In this document: positions 46,885 through 56,082 of the stretch, piece after piece
Layout: each line of letters opens with the position of its first letter
Numbering within the stretch: position 1 is the first letter of the stretch
Assembly: GCA_016710135.1 (NCBI GenBank)
Contig: JADJLM010000002.1
Span: 310,001-374,000, forward strand
Length of the DNA stretch: 64,000 nucleotides
Origin: Nitrosomonas sp.
GTDB taxonomy: Bacteria > Pseudomonadota > Gammaproteobacteria > Burkholderiales > Nitrosomonadaceae
Direction of reading: 5' to 3'
Program-made: the position numbers and the translations under genes
Notes under the pieces: model-generated
Databases searched by the model: none
Seen by the model: only the letters and a program-made list of their open reading frames with translations
Told to the model about the DNA's origin: nothing

Positions 46885-47181
46885 TTAAATTATATCGATC
46901 TGGCTAACATGTAGTACTAGCTGTGAGCTCATTTTATTTTTCCTGGCAAGAAATCCAGTAAGTTTTACAGAAGTCTCAATTGTTAAGCTAGATGCTATCT
47001 TAGCGAGATGTGACATAGCTATTGCCGTGATAACGCAGGTAATCTGCCGGTGGATGTTTGCTTCAAACTGTGTTGAATCATGATTGATTTCAAATTCGAT
47101 AACTTCGATACCAGCTGGTGTATAACGTATTTGATTCAGTTTGATCAGTTTTCCACAAATTGTTGTCAGATTACAACTCAA
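46885..47181 (-). CDS. priB: Primosomal replication protein PriB
   Basis: A 98-residue single-stranded-DNA-binding OB-fold protein of the PriB type, with RYTPAGIEVIEFEINHDSTQ and a C-terminal strand ending in LVLHVSQIDII. PriB helps restart stalled forks. Its place between rpsF and rpsR is conserved in beta- and gammaproteobacteria and supports the assignment. Confidence 0.88.
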   Translation of the reverse strand: MSCNLTTICGKLIKLNQIRYTPAGIEVIEFEINHDSTQFEANIHRQITCVITAIAMSHLAKIASSLTIETSVKLTGFLARKNKMSSQLVLHVSQIDII

Positions 47182-47194
47182 TCGTTCGCCTACA

Positions 47195-47626
47195 CTAGGC
47201 CTGATTCACGGCTTGATCGGGCGATTTTTGCTCACTAACTTCGCTAGTTTCTTCGGTTTCCTCAGCAACAGTTTCTTCTTCATCTTCAATGAGAGTAGAT
47301 TTAGCCTTACCTTCATGCATCATTACAGAAGGTGTAGTAACCGCTGATTTCATTCGAATCGTTAGATGGCGTAGCACAGCATCGTTAAATTTAAATGTAT
47401 GTTCCAGATCACTCAGTGTTTCTTGATCACACTCAATGTTCATTAAAACGTAGTGTGCTTTATGTACTTTTTGGATGATGTAGCATAATTGGCGTCTTCC
47501 CCAATCCTCAACACGGTGGATTTTTCCATTCTTAGAAGTGATCATACTACTATAACGTTCGATCATTGCGGGCACTTGCTCACTTTGATCCGGGTGGATA
47601 ATCAATACTATTTCATAATGTCTCAT
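47195..47626 (-). CDS. rpsF: 30S ribosomal protein S6
   Basis: S6 starting MRHYEIVLIIHPDQSEQV, with VEDWGRRQLCYIIQKVHKAHYVLMNIE and an acidic C-terminal tail rich in glutamate, as common for S6. I chose the ATG at 47626, preceded by AAAGGAACTT, over an in-frame TTG nine codons upstream. First gene of the operon. Its 13-base spacing to priB suggests coupling. Confidence 0.95.
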   Translation of the reverse strand: MRHYEIVLIIHPDQSEQVPAMIERYSSMITSKNGKIHRVEDWGRRQLCYIIQKVHKAHYVLMNIECDQETLSDLEHTFKFNDAVLRHLTIRMKSAVTTPSVMMHEGKAKSTLIEDEEETVAEETEETSEVSEQKSPDQAVNQA

Positions 47627-48010
47627 AAGTTCCTTTTGGGTAAAACCTCCCAAGCTAATAATCTAACTCATCGTTGGTGAGGCAAGGGTTAAAATCAGAA
47701 AAGCAGGCCTCTATTTTACTGAATCAGTCAGTGAAGATCAAAATAACTTTTTTAAATTAGTAGAATATCCAAAAAATAATTCATAAATCTTGGGCGTGAA
47801 GGCATAAAATATGCGCAGTAGCACGCATAGTTTTGATTTAATGATAATAGTGTCGTTTGCGATTAATGGATTTATGTTTTCAATAACCCGCATGCACCCG
47901 TTCACATTAACATGAAACAATACAGAAAAACCGATGCAAATAATCAAGGTATTATTGATTTAAATTAACGCGCCATGATTTTGATTTTATTTATAAAGAT
48001 AGACTGATCA
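47627..48010. other. Divergent promoter region between rpsF and hemE
   Basis: An AT-rich gap of 384 bases without a credible gene. It must hold the promoters for the rpsF operon (minus) and hemE (plus). I see no clear riboswitch or strong hairpin. Confidence 0.45.
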
Positions 48011-49071
48011 ATGACAAAACTTATAAACGATACGCTAATACGCGCCTTACTTCGCCAATCGACCGAATATACACCTGTTTGGCTTATGCGTCAGGCTGGA
48101 CGCTATTTGCCAGAGTATAATCAGACACGCGCACGAGCCGGGAATTTTCTTTCGTTGTGTAAAAACCCAAATTTTGCAACGGAAGTGACTTTGCAACCAT
48201 TGGTCCGATTCCCATTGGATGCAGCAATCTTGTTCTCGGATATTTTGACAATACCCGACGCAATGGGGTTAGGACTTTATTTTTCTGAAGGGGAGGGCCC
48301 TCGGTTTGAACGACCTTTGCGTGAGGAATGGGAAATTCGTGCACTGGCAGTACCAGATCCTGCAGTGCATTTACGCTATGTCATTGATGCTGTTTCACAA
48401 ATACGTAAAGCATTAAATGGACAAGTGCCCCTTATCGGTTTCTCGGGTAGCCCCTTTACGCTTGCTTGTTATATGGTTGAAGGCGGAGGAAGTACGGATT
48501 TTCGTCAAATAAAAACCATGCTGTATCAACGCCCCGATTTACTCCATCATATTTTGAGTATTAATGCACAAGCCGTTACCGATTATTTGAATGCTCAAAT
48601 TGAAGCTGGCGCTCAAGCGGTTATGATTTTTGATACATGGGGAGGCGCATTATCGCATGAAGCTTATCAAATATTTTCTTTGCGATATATGAAACAAATT
48701 ATCTCTGGACTGAAAACGAGAAAGAGGGGGTCAGAATACCAAATATCATCTTTACCAAAGGAGGGGGGTTGTGGTTAGAACGAATAGTAGACAGTCAATG
48801 TGATGCGATCGGCTTGGATTGGACGATTCAGTTGGCGGATGCAAGAAAGCGTTTGCAAGACAGAGTTGCTCTACAAGGTAACATTGACCCAGCCGTCTTA
48901 TTTGCGACACCAGAAATTATTAAGAATGAAGTTGCGAAAGTATTAGCGAGTTATGGAAAAGGGTCTGGCCATATATTTAACTTAGGTCACGGCATTTCCC
49001 AGTTTACCCCTCCTGAGAATGCACTTGCTCTGGTAGAAGCTGTTCACGTGTTAAGTCGTCAATACCATTAA
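48011..49071 (+). CDS. hemE: Uroporphyrinogen decarboxylase (frameshifted)
   Basis: A haem-pathway enzyme that decarboxylates uroporphyrinogen III to coproporphyrinogen III. The N-terminal signature RQAGRYLPEY and ILFSDILTIPDAMGL are followed by GFSGSPFTLACYMVEGGGS and MIFDTWGGAL. The frame breaks at the G run 48726-48730; with one more G the protein continues VRIPNIIFTKGGGLWLERI, then GLDWTI and GNIDPAVLF, to the stop at 49071. The repaired length is 353 residues, normal for HemE. An essential gene in a haem-rich nitrifier should not be broken, so this is probably an error. Confidence 0.93.
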
Positions 49072-49111
49072 CAATGTTGTAGTGAAAAATTAACAATCTA
49101 GGTGATTGATG

Positions 49112-49143
49112 CCCATTCATCCTACTTTTAGTAAGGATGAATG
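49112..49143. terminator. Long hairpin between hemE and sbtB
   Basis: CCATTCATCC-TACT pairs with AGTA-AGGATGAATGG (one bulge) around a TTT loop. It lies between the convergent hemE and sbtB genes, 40 bases after the first stop and 12 bases from the second. No long U-tract follows on either side. Confidence 0.5.
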
Positions 49144-49154
49144 GACTGAGAAAC

Positions 49155-49472
49155 TTAGTAAGAAACAGCTGGCCCTTCAACCCACAGGCAATCAGAAACC
49201 AAACACATTCCACCAAATTGTTTGAGCTTGGGGCGAAGAATATCTACAATTTTTTCTGCCTGATCTTCTTTGCAGGCTAAGATTATGATTGCATTTTCTT
49301 CTTCCCAGATTACATCATCAGGGCGTCGAACGCCTCGTGATCCCAACCCTCCAACCTCTTTGAGATATGAGTAACCACGGACACCCGCGCTGTTCAATAG
49401 TTTTATCAAATTTTCGAGCTCATCTTCTGTGACGACGATCTCGATACGTTTCATTGTTATCGTGTTATTCAT
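49155..49472 (-). CDS. sbtB: PII-like regulator of bicarbonate uptake (SbtB/CPII type)
   Basis: A 105-residue ferredoxin-fold protein of the PII superfamily. It starts near MKRIEIVVTEDELENLIKLLNSAGVRGYSYLKEV, contains GLGSRG in the T-loop position and ENAIIILACKEDQAEKIVDILRPKLK. It lacks the uridylylation T-loop of GlnB/GlnK. The C-terminal LVSDCLWVEG carries a cysteine pair element, as in SbtB and the carboxysome-associated CPII protein. Those relatives bind adenine nucleotides and gate SbtA. GGGAGAAAATC before ATG 49472 sets the start. It lies 155 bases downstream of sbtA on the same strand. Confidence 0.82.
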   Translation of the reverse strand: MNNTITMKRIEIVVTEDELENLIKLLNSAGVRGYSYLKEVGGLGSRGVRRPDDVIWEEENAIIILACKEDQAEKIVDILRPKLKQFGGMCLVSDCLWVEGPAVSY

Positions 49473-49627
49473 GATTTTCTCCCATGAGTAGTGTAAATTG
49501 ACAAAAGTATGTATTTATAGCAATCCGATTAATTCTAACTTACTCTAATTGCTTGTTCCTAAACAATTCTAACTTTTCGCAATATAGAGTAAGATTATCT
49601 AATCTAATCGCAGTTACAGGCTAATTT

Positions 49628-50578
49628 TTATACGCCATGGAAAAATTTTGCCATTTCCCAATAAATGGGTACACCGATAAAGATGTTAAATGGGAAAGTA
49701 ACTCCGAGGGAAAGTCCAATCGACATTGCCGGATCTGCTGCAGGCACGGCGATTCGCATGGCCGCAGGTGCCGCAATGTAAGATGCACTCGCATATAATA
49801 CTGCGAGTACCATTGTACCGCCAGGAGACAAGCCAAATGCCCAGCCTAAGAATGCGCCAAGTAAGCCTGCTGTGAGTGGGAAAAGAATCCCAAATGCTAG
49901 CATAAAAGGCCCTTTTCTAATAACGTCACCGATACGAGCAGCAGCTAGTAGACCCATTTCTAACAAGAATAAGGATAATGCACCGATAAAGAGATCCATG
50001 TAAAGCTTATCGAGTGGAGCGATATTTTTGCTTCCTGCGTAATAACCGATACAGATTGCACCCATTAGCAAGTAAATACTTGCGCCGGTTAATACTTCGT
50101 GCATCAACTTACCCCATTGAGTCTTCTTACCCCCTGCGCCTGCAAGTGCCAAGATTGTTCCTGTGACTAGCGCAGGGACTTCTAGTAATGCCAAGAAGAG
50201 CGGCATATAGCCTTCATAATATTCCTTGATACCATCCATGAAGGCAAGACCCACCGCAAAGGTTACCGCACTCACTGAGCCATAGTGTGCTGCAATCGCA
50301 CCAGAATCGGCCTGATTGAATTTTCCTAGGAATCTTAATATTGGATAAGCCCCGAGAGGAACTAGCGCCGCTGATACCACTAACGCTAATGATGTGGGCA
50401 GCACTTCTACAATATCATACTTGGAAAGTGACACGCCACCTTTAAGGCCTATCGCGATTAATAGAAAAATACTTAAACTTTTATACAAAGCCTCTGGGAT
50501 TTTGAGGTCGGATTTAATGACCCCAGCTACTACTCCCATGACAAAAAACAATACTACTGGTTGTATCGTTGGTCCCAT
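49628..50578 (-). CDS. sbtA: SbtA-type sodium-dependent bicarbonate transporter
   Basis: A 316-residue inner-membrane protein with about ten helices in two inverted halves. It matches SbtA: KIPEALYKSLSIFLLIAIGLKGGVSL, AAHYGSVSAVTFAVGLAFM, LFLALLEVPALVTGTILA and, in the second half, GILFPLTAGLLGAFLGW and the AAPAAMRIAVPAADPAM signature. In cyanobacteria SbtA is a high-affinity Na+/HCO3- symporter. Here it would bring inorganic carbon into an autotroph whose RuBisCO operon lies 9 kb further on. Its PII-like partner follows in the same operon. Confidence 0.9.
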   Translation of the reverse strand: MGPTIQPVVLFFVMGVVAGVIKSDLKIPEALYKSLSIFLLIAIGLKGGVSLSKYDIVEVLPTSLALVVSAALVPLGAYPILRFLGKFNQADSGAIAAHYGSVSAVTFAVGLAFMDGIKEYYEGYMPLFLALLEVPALVTGTILALAGAGGKKTQWGKLMHEVLTGASIYLLMGAICIGYYAGSKNIAPLDKLYMDLFIGALSLFLLEMGLLAAARIGDVIRKGPFMLAFGILFPLTAGLLGAFLGWAFGLSPGGTMVLAVLYASASYIAAPAAMRIAVPAADPAMSIGLSLGVTFPFNIFIGVPIYWEMAKFFHGV

Positions 50579-51328
50579 GTATTACTCCCGATTTCAATTT
50601 GTAATTATATTAAATAGATTCAAGATATTTATTAGATTCACTTACCAATAATCTGACCTTTAATATTCGTTAACATTTGACTATCTAATATCGTTTGCTG
50701 ACTAAGAGTTTAGTTTAGATAACCAATTCAAAATGATATTTCCCGTTAGACCATTGGTAGACGAAGCTCAAGAACAAAAAAATGTCCCACATGGAAGTTA
50801 GCACAAAGTACGTTAAGGGAATGTAATTAAAATGTTATAAATTAATAAAGTTTGTGAAAAGTCCAAAGGCTGTAAATAATGGTTACTTTTTTAGTGAATG
50901 CTGAATAATTTGCATTAGAGGTGTGTTGGAAAATTATATTTTTCTTAGAGTTATGTCTCCAAGTATTTGATTAATAAATAATTTATTGGGATGCTATTTG
51001 GGTTATTCTCCGACAGATTCCGAAATCAATTTATGATGAATACTTTGTTTTAGTAATCCTATCACTGTTCCGAGTTGTCACCGAATTGCTCGGGGAGCTA
51101 CTATCAAAGTTACCTTCCCTACTATTTCTTGAAATAGCCAGATGGACTGGCCTTTATCATTATTTGAATTCTAAGTTTTTATGAGATGATAGTTTTATGT
51201 TAATTTTGTATAAATTACATGTAAAACTATTGTGAACTTTGTGATTTGTTTGATCTTATTAATGTATAATTAAATCGTTGGTTAATTAAGTTTATTAGAT
51301 TGCTTAAATATTAAAGGAGTGGTTAGCT
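50579..51328. other. Gene-poor 750-bp stretch upstream of sbtA
   Basis: AT-rich, with stops in all frames and no gene I can support. The minus-strand promoter of sbtBA must be at its left edge. Around 51006-51180 one plus frame stays open for about 60 codons (starting near IPKSIYDEYF) without a start or known motif; it may be a decayed gene. The right edge holds AAAGGAG before the small membrane protein gene. Confidence 0.4.
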
Positions 51329-51541
51329 ATGTCTAAGAAAGTAATAGTCGGTTTGACGGCGAGTTTGTTTTTAATTTCGTTAAGTGCAGTACCGATGGTG
51401 TTAGCTGATGAGTTAAGCCTTAATTGGCTCATTGTCGATTGCGTCATCATACTAATAACTTACGTTGCATTAATCTATCCTGAAATGTTTAATACGATTA
51501 AACGTTCAACTAGGCAATTTAGAATGCGTTATTTTGCATGA
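51329..51541 (+). CDS. Small membrane protein of unknown function
   Basis: A 70-residue protein with a signal peptide (residues 1-26, ending VLADE), one membrane helix (IVDCVIILITYVALIYP) and a basic tail (KRSTRQFRMRYFA). AAAGGAG sits 11 bases before the ATG. I do not recognise it. It stands alone between sbtA and the IS481-damaged region. The ribosome site, signal peptide and clean topology make it likely real. Confidence 0.5.
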   Translation: MSKKVIVGLTASLFLISLSAVPMVLADELSLNWLIVDCVIILITYVALIYPEMFNTIKRSTRQFRMRYFA

Positions 51542-51671
51542 TGGTTCATGGGTAGTTTAGTTTCTTATCGTCTTAGTTTCACCCAATTAGTCAAGAATCA
51601 GGCTATCTGTAGCGAGTCAGTTAATTGATCAGGTAGGCAATTTGGTAAAAGTGTAATCAGGTTGCCTATTC

Positions 51672-51692
51672 ATATTGGCCTAAAGCCAATAT
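51672..51692 (+). terminator. Short hairpin after the small membrane protein gene
   Basis: ATATTGGC and GCCAATAT form a perfect 8-bp stem around CTAAA, followed by TTTCTT. It could end the transcript of the small gene, but it lies 130 bases after the stop. Confidence 0.4.
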
Positions 51693-51894
51693 TTCTTACC
51701 CAATTTTCAATTCTACCTAAGTAAAAGTATTCGTTTGTCTCAGTTTTTATATTAAGAAAATTAATACTTTGCTCAATATACAAAATACCTAGTATAGAAG
51801 TAGGCTATTCCTGTGGTTTGGATTTGAGATTAAGAATTTACTTTTTAATTCTTAAATAAATTAGTTTTATTTTTTTAAAACGAGGAATACGTCT

Positions 51895-52041
51895 ATGGCA
51901 ACGAATATAAGCAGTGACAGTGGTTATGGAGGTGATAACAAGTCACAAAATTTAATGAGTCAATATGGCCTCGCTGCTTTTCAGGCATTCTTGTGCAGAT
52001 TAAAAATTCAGCACTTTTTCCACCAGATTAAATATCCATAA
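51895..52041 (+). CDS. Doubtful 48-codon open frame
   Basis: ATG 51895 follows GAGGAATACGTCT and opens a 48-residue frame (MATNISSDSGYGG...). The start looks real, but the second half is antisense to what appears to be the 3' remnant of the minus-strand sensor gene. It may be the 5' end of a gene cut off by rearrangement, or chance. Confidence 0.25.
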   Translation: MATNISSDSGYGGDNKSQNLMSQYGLAAFQAFLCRLKIQHFFHQIKYP

Positions 52042-52249
52042 AACTTCGAGTTAGATTAGGAAGTTTTGTTTCCGTAACAATCTTTCCTATTCTCTCATTG
52101 TTACTAATAACATCAACCGCTACCCTTAAAATAAAAACGTTATCCCATATTAATTTAGAGCCTATCTTAGAAGTTAGTGTAATTACTGGATTTTCATCCG
52201 GACTGAAAGTACCAACCTGCGATAAGACGTTATTGTTTTTATCTGTACT
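52028..52249 (-). pseudogene. 3' remnant of a sensor gene cut by the IS481 element
   Basis: Read on the minus strand, about 73 codons encode TDKNNNVLSQVGTFSPDENP, then a LIWDNVFILRVAVDVISNNERIG strand and KIVTETKLPNLTRSFMDI before a TAA. This is the style of an extracytoplasmic sensor domain. Just past the TAA, residues GKSAEFLIC continue in the same frame and resemble the GKTGE element of Cache-type sensors, so the domain probably extended further. It is the continuation of the fragment at 53436-53795 on the other side of the insertion sequence. No output domain (kinase, cyclase or GGDEF) is left in the window. Confidence 0.55.
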
Positions 52250-52250
52250 A

Positions 52251-53435
52251 GCTCAGATCAGATCGTACAGTTACCGAATTGATTGGATGTCTGTCAGATT
52301 AGATTTGGTTCAGATTTTTGCTGTTCCAAATCGTTTTCCCACTGAGCAAAGTCTCCATAGGAGTTTTTCCATTGCAGACTTTTCCCTGATGAGTTCTTTC
52401 ATTATTATAATAATCGATCCAGCTGTCTAGGTCCTTTTGCAGTGACTCCAAATCGTGATATAGCTTCTTGCGGAAAGTCACTTGATAGAATTCCTGTAAG
52501 ATGGTTTTATGGAATCGCTCACAGATACCGTTGGTCTGAGGTGACATGGCTTTTGTTTTGGTATGGTCGATATCATTGATTGCCAAATATAGCTGGTAAT
52601 GATGCTGTTCAACCCGCCCGCAATACTCCGTACCTCTGTCCGTTAATATTCGCAACATGGGTAAACCCTGTGTCGCTAGAATGGCAGCACCTTGTCATTT
52701 AGGATATCGGCTGCAGTAATTGATGTTTTGGCCGTATAGAGCTTGCAATGCACTACCTTGGAGTAAGTATCAATAAAAGTTTGCTGATAAATACGACCAA
52801 CACCTTTTAGATTTCCCACATAGAAGGTGTCCTGTGCGCCCAAATAACCAGGGTGCATCGTTTCTATTTCACCGCTGGCAATATCATCCTGTTTCTTTTT
52901 CTCCAATGCTGCGATTTGTGCATCATTCAAAATGATGCCTTCACTGGCGATCTTGGTTTCCAGTGCAGCAAGGCGATCTTTGAAGTTTGCTAGCTGGTGG
53001 CGTAACCAGATCGAGCGCACACCACTACCTGGTACATAAATACCGCTTTTGCGTAATTCGTTGCTGGTTCGATGCTGGCCATGTGCCGGATACTCTACTG
53101 CATAGGCTACCACCGCCTGCTCAGTGGCTTCATCCACCCGATTCTTAAAGTTAGCAACACGACGATCCTGATTGATCAATGCTTCCAGACCGTTTGTCTC
53201 AACTAATTCCTGATAACGATAAAATGTATCTCTCGAAACTCCCATTATCTTGCAGGCTTTTGAGATATTCTGAAGTTCTTCAGCAAGATTGAGCAATCCT
53301 GCTTTATGTTTAATGATTGGATTGTTAGTATGCAACATGAGCGTTACCTCCATTTATGTTTGATTTTAAATTTCAACACCCATATCAAACTCGGTAACGC
53401 TCCCGATTTCAAGCCCTTTGTACGATTAGATCTGA
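52251..53435 (-). mobile_element. IS481-family insertion sequence
   Basis: The ends carry imperfect inverted repeats (TCAGATC-AGATCGTACA at the left; TCAGATCTAATCGTACA read inward at the right). ACTA is present just outside both ends (52247-52250 and 53436-53439), a likely 4-bp target duplication. The 1185-bp element holds one transposase gene on the minus strand. It splits a minus-strand sensor gene in two. Confidence 0.75.
52299..53338 (-). pseudogene. IS481-family transposase (one frameshift)
   Basis: An N-terminal helix-turn-helix (AEELQNISKACKIMGVSRDTFYRY) is followed by the rve/DDE core: GRIYQQTFIDTYSKVVHCKLY (first D), LTDRGTEYCG (second D) and MSPQTNGICERFHKTILQEFY (E). The C-terminus YYNNERTHQGKVCNGKTPMETL is the IS481 signature. 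A single missing base near 52679 separates the two halves (KVLPF / LATQGLPMLRI). With it restored, an intact enzyme of about 346 residues results. Start chosen at ATG 53338 behind GAGGT. Confidence 0.85.
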
Positions 53436-53795
53436 ACTAATACATTTTATCGTAGATAACTGCAGCACTGAACCCGATTTGAGTAAGCGAATTAACGTTA
53501 CGGTCAAGATTATTGCTTGCCTCTCGATTATTAATGTTTTCAGTGAGCTCTTGCATGAATTGGATGATAAAGGGGGGGTCGTAGTACTAATGCGCGAGCA
53601 TCTTCTATTCCTTTTCCAATCCTTGTCTCGAACAATAAGGTTTTTCCATCTAACGATCCGGTAAGTCCTCTGTCTAACACAGTTTCAACTTGCTGTCGCA
53701 TTGCATTATAAACAGTGAAGCCAGTCGTTAATGTTAGCCCTAAAAAGTAGACCACCAATAATACTTATTTTGCGATCATCTTTTGTTATAGTCAT
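53436..53795 (-). pseudogene. 5' part of a membrane sensor gene interrupted by IS481
   Basis: From ATG 53795: MTITKDDRKIS, a membrane helix LLVVYFLGLTLTTGFTVYNAM, then RQQVETVLDRGLTGSLDGKTLLFETRIGKG and, after two single-base breaks (near 53766 and in the G run 53571-53577), FIIQFMQELTENINNREASNNL and QIGFSAAVIYDKMY, where the IS481 element begins. One helix followed by an extracytoplasmic domain is the start of a sensor protein. It lies 128 bases downstream of the histidine kinase gene on the same strand, so may have belonged to the same signalling locus. Confidence 0.6.
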
Positions 53796-53922
53796 GACAA
53801 TTTCCTACAATGACAGTCAAAAACAAAACGAATCATTTCGATATATCCAGACACTAACTTAGAAATAATAAAGCAGGCCTTTCTGAAACGCATCAACCAG
53901 AAGGGAACAACAAATAATCCCT

Positions 53923-55210
53923 TTATAAATTAGACAAGGGAAAGGTGAGTTTAAATGTCGTTCCTTTCCCGGGCTTACTATCGACTTCAATATACCACTC
54001 GTAGTAGTCACAAATGCGTTTAACAATCGCAAGTCCAATACCAAGACCCCTTCCTTGAGTCGTTGCTCGAAAGAAACGATCATAAAGAAAGGGCATAGAG
54101 GCCGGTTCAATACCGATTCCTGAATCGATGATAGATAATTGATGATCTCTAAATTCTACGGTGATGAAGCCTTCTTCCGTGTATTGAACCGCGTTACGAA
54201 TTAAGTTCATCAGTACGATATATAAAGCTTGTCGATTAAGCTTAAGCGTTGCTTTGGTAGGGACATTGATTTGAAAGCGGAGTTGTTTTTGTGAAATTTC
54301 GTTTTGTAATGAGTCAACGATTTCTAATACGCACTCTGTGAGATTGACTAATTCAAATTCACCTAGATCTTGTTCCCTTGCTAAAAAAAGTAAGGCTTGG
54401 ATATGTTCTCCCATACGAGCAGAAGCACCTTCGATCATTTTGATGCGGCGGTAAGTTCGCTCTGGTAAGTTCGGTTCGGTGAGTAAGAGTTCGCAACTTG
54501 TTTGGATGGTCGTAATGGGTGTTCGGAGCTCGTGGCTTAAATTAGCAGTAAACTCTTGTTCGCGCCTTAACATACGGGTGATTCGAACCTGATAATCATC
54601 GATTAGGTGAGCGAGTAATGCAATTTCATCATCTTGCCCAGGCTGGGAAAGCTTTTCACCTTTTATACTGCCAGGCGCTAAACGCCTAACGCGATCAGCT
54701 AATTGAGTCACCTGTTTCACGACAAGACCTGCAAGCATGTGCCCGACAACAAATACAACAGTGATAACGATTACTAACGATATAACCAAGATTAACCGCA
54801 GCTCACGTTGGCGAACTTCATGTAAGCCGATTCGATAAGAGACAAGAAATTTAACTTCGTTGATGTGTTTGACTGCTACACGAATTTCTTCTTGTCTAAG
54901 GAATATGGTGTGATAGTCAAAATTAAGGCCTTGTAAGTAGCTAGGAAGTTTCTTTTCATCAGCAATTGAGGTAATGATATAGCCTTCAAGATTGGAACCG
55001 ACTTGTGGGCTTGTATCTTGGTGCTGCTCATAGCGATAGATGAGATGCTCCATCTCCATTCTAAGAATTTGTTCAATATGGTCTTCTTCGATATCCCCCG
55101 AGACAACATAAAGACTAATTCCAAAAAATAGTGACCAAAAAGATACAAAATATTGCAAGTGCTAGTGCAACTCGTTGACGTAGGCCATGCCTTAATCGAA
55201 GCTTACGCAC
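53923..55210 (-). CDS. Sensor histidine kinase of a two-component system (frameshifted)
   Basis: About 428 residues: an N-terminal helix (RQRVALALAIFCIFLVTIF), a periplasmic domain of about 120 residues, a second helix (LRLILVISLVIVITVVFVVGHML), a HAMP linker, HisKA box NLSHELRTPITT, N-box LIRNAVQY, and G-boxes DSGIGI and GLGIGLAIVKRI. The start is GTG 55210, which overlaps the response-regulator stop. An A run at 55123-55128 (T run in the gene) carries one base too many; removing it joins IFLVTIF to GISLYVV. Architecture resembles QseC/PmrB-type kinases. The signal is unknown. Confidence 0.88.
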
Positions 55211-55880
55211 GAGATACTAAGTGATAACCCAGTCCATGTACTGTTTCGATGGGATCATAACCGCCTGCTTGAGATAGCGATCGTCTCAACACATGCATAT
55301 GGGTGCGCAGTGTATCGCTGGTTTCTTGGGTATTTCCCCATACGGCTGACTCCAACTCCTTACGTCCAAACACACGACCAGGCTCACTCATCATGAGTGC
55401 AAGTAAGCGAATACACTTTGGCGGTAGCTTTACTGATGAACCAGCAAAGGTGATGGACATAATTTTGGGATCAAATAGTAAATCATCGACAACCAATATT
55501 CTACTGATTACCTTACCGCTATGGCGTTTATGTAGTGCAACGATACTGGCTTCGACTTCTTTGAGCGCGAAAGGTTTAACAATATAATCATCTGCACCAT
55601 GATCAAACCCCTTTAATTTATCTTCTAGCGTATCGCGTGCAGTTAACATTAGAATGGGCGTATCGATTTGCGATTCCTGCCGCAGTTTTTGACAGATCGT
55701 TAGCCCATCTAATTTAGGTAGCCCCAGATCTAACAAGATTACATCGAAATGTTGAGTGACAGCCAAGCAATGGCCAGCAATTCCATCATAAGCGACATCG
55801 ACACCATATCCACGGGATTCCAGGTAATCATATAGGTTTGTTGCAATGGCAAAGTCATCTTCAATAATCAAAATCTGCAT
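55203..55880 (-). CDS. OmpR/PhoB-family response regulator
   Basis: A 225-residue regulator. Receiver domain with the acidic pair IIEDD near residue 6, phosphorylation aspartate in VILLDLGLPKLDGL (D51) and lysine in DYIVKPFAL. It is followed by a winged-helix DNA-binding domain (LMMSEPGRVFGRKELESAVWG, then TLRTHMHVLRRSL and VHGLGYHLV). It is translationally coupled to the kinase gene. It lies between the carbonic anhydrase gene and the sensor remnants, so control of the neighbouring carbon genes is possible but unproven. Confidence 0.93.
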   Translation of the reverse strand: MQILIIEDDFAIATNLYDYLESRGYGVDVAYDGIAGHCLAVTQHFDVILLDLGLPKLDGLTICQKLRQESQIDTPILMLTARDTLEDKLKGFDHGADDYIVKPFALKEVEASIVALHKRHSGKVISRILVVDDLLFDPKIMSITFAGSSVKLPPKCIRLLALMMSEPGRVFGRKELESAVWGNTQETSDTLRTHMHVLRRSLSQAGGYDPIETVHGLGYHLVSRA

Positions 55881-55993
55881 TTCTTATTCCCTACCATATC
55901 AATTAATTTTATTTGACATTAAGTTTTGTCAAAAACTCAATTATCCATTGAGTATCGTGCTGGCTACTTTAGATGAAGGATTCCAGATGTAAG

Positions 55994-56017
55994 AGGTTAG
56001 CCAGAAATCCGCTAACC
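55994..56017 (-). terminator. Hairpin after the carbonic anhydrase gene
   Basis: GGTTAGC and GCTAACC form a perfect 7-bp stem about 65 bases after the carbonic anhydrase stop, before the response-regulator start. The U-tract is weak, so I rate it a possible terminator. Confidence 0.35.
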
Positions 56018-56082
56018 CCTTTGGTCACTTTAGTAAGGATTAGAATAGCAAAAGATTAGAGTTTGAGCCAACAATCCAATAA

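Noticed and set aside
52098..52430. A 110-codon plus-strand frame
   Set aside because: It is antisense to the sensor remnant and crosses the edge of the IS481 element; the minus strand gives a coherent protein, this frame does not.
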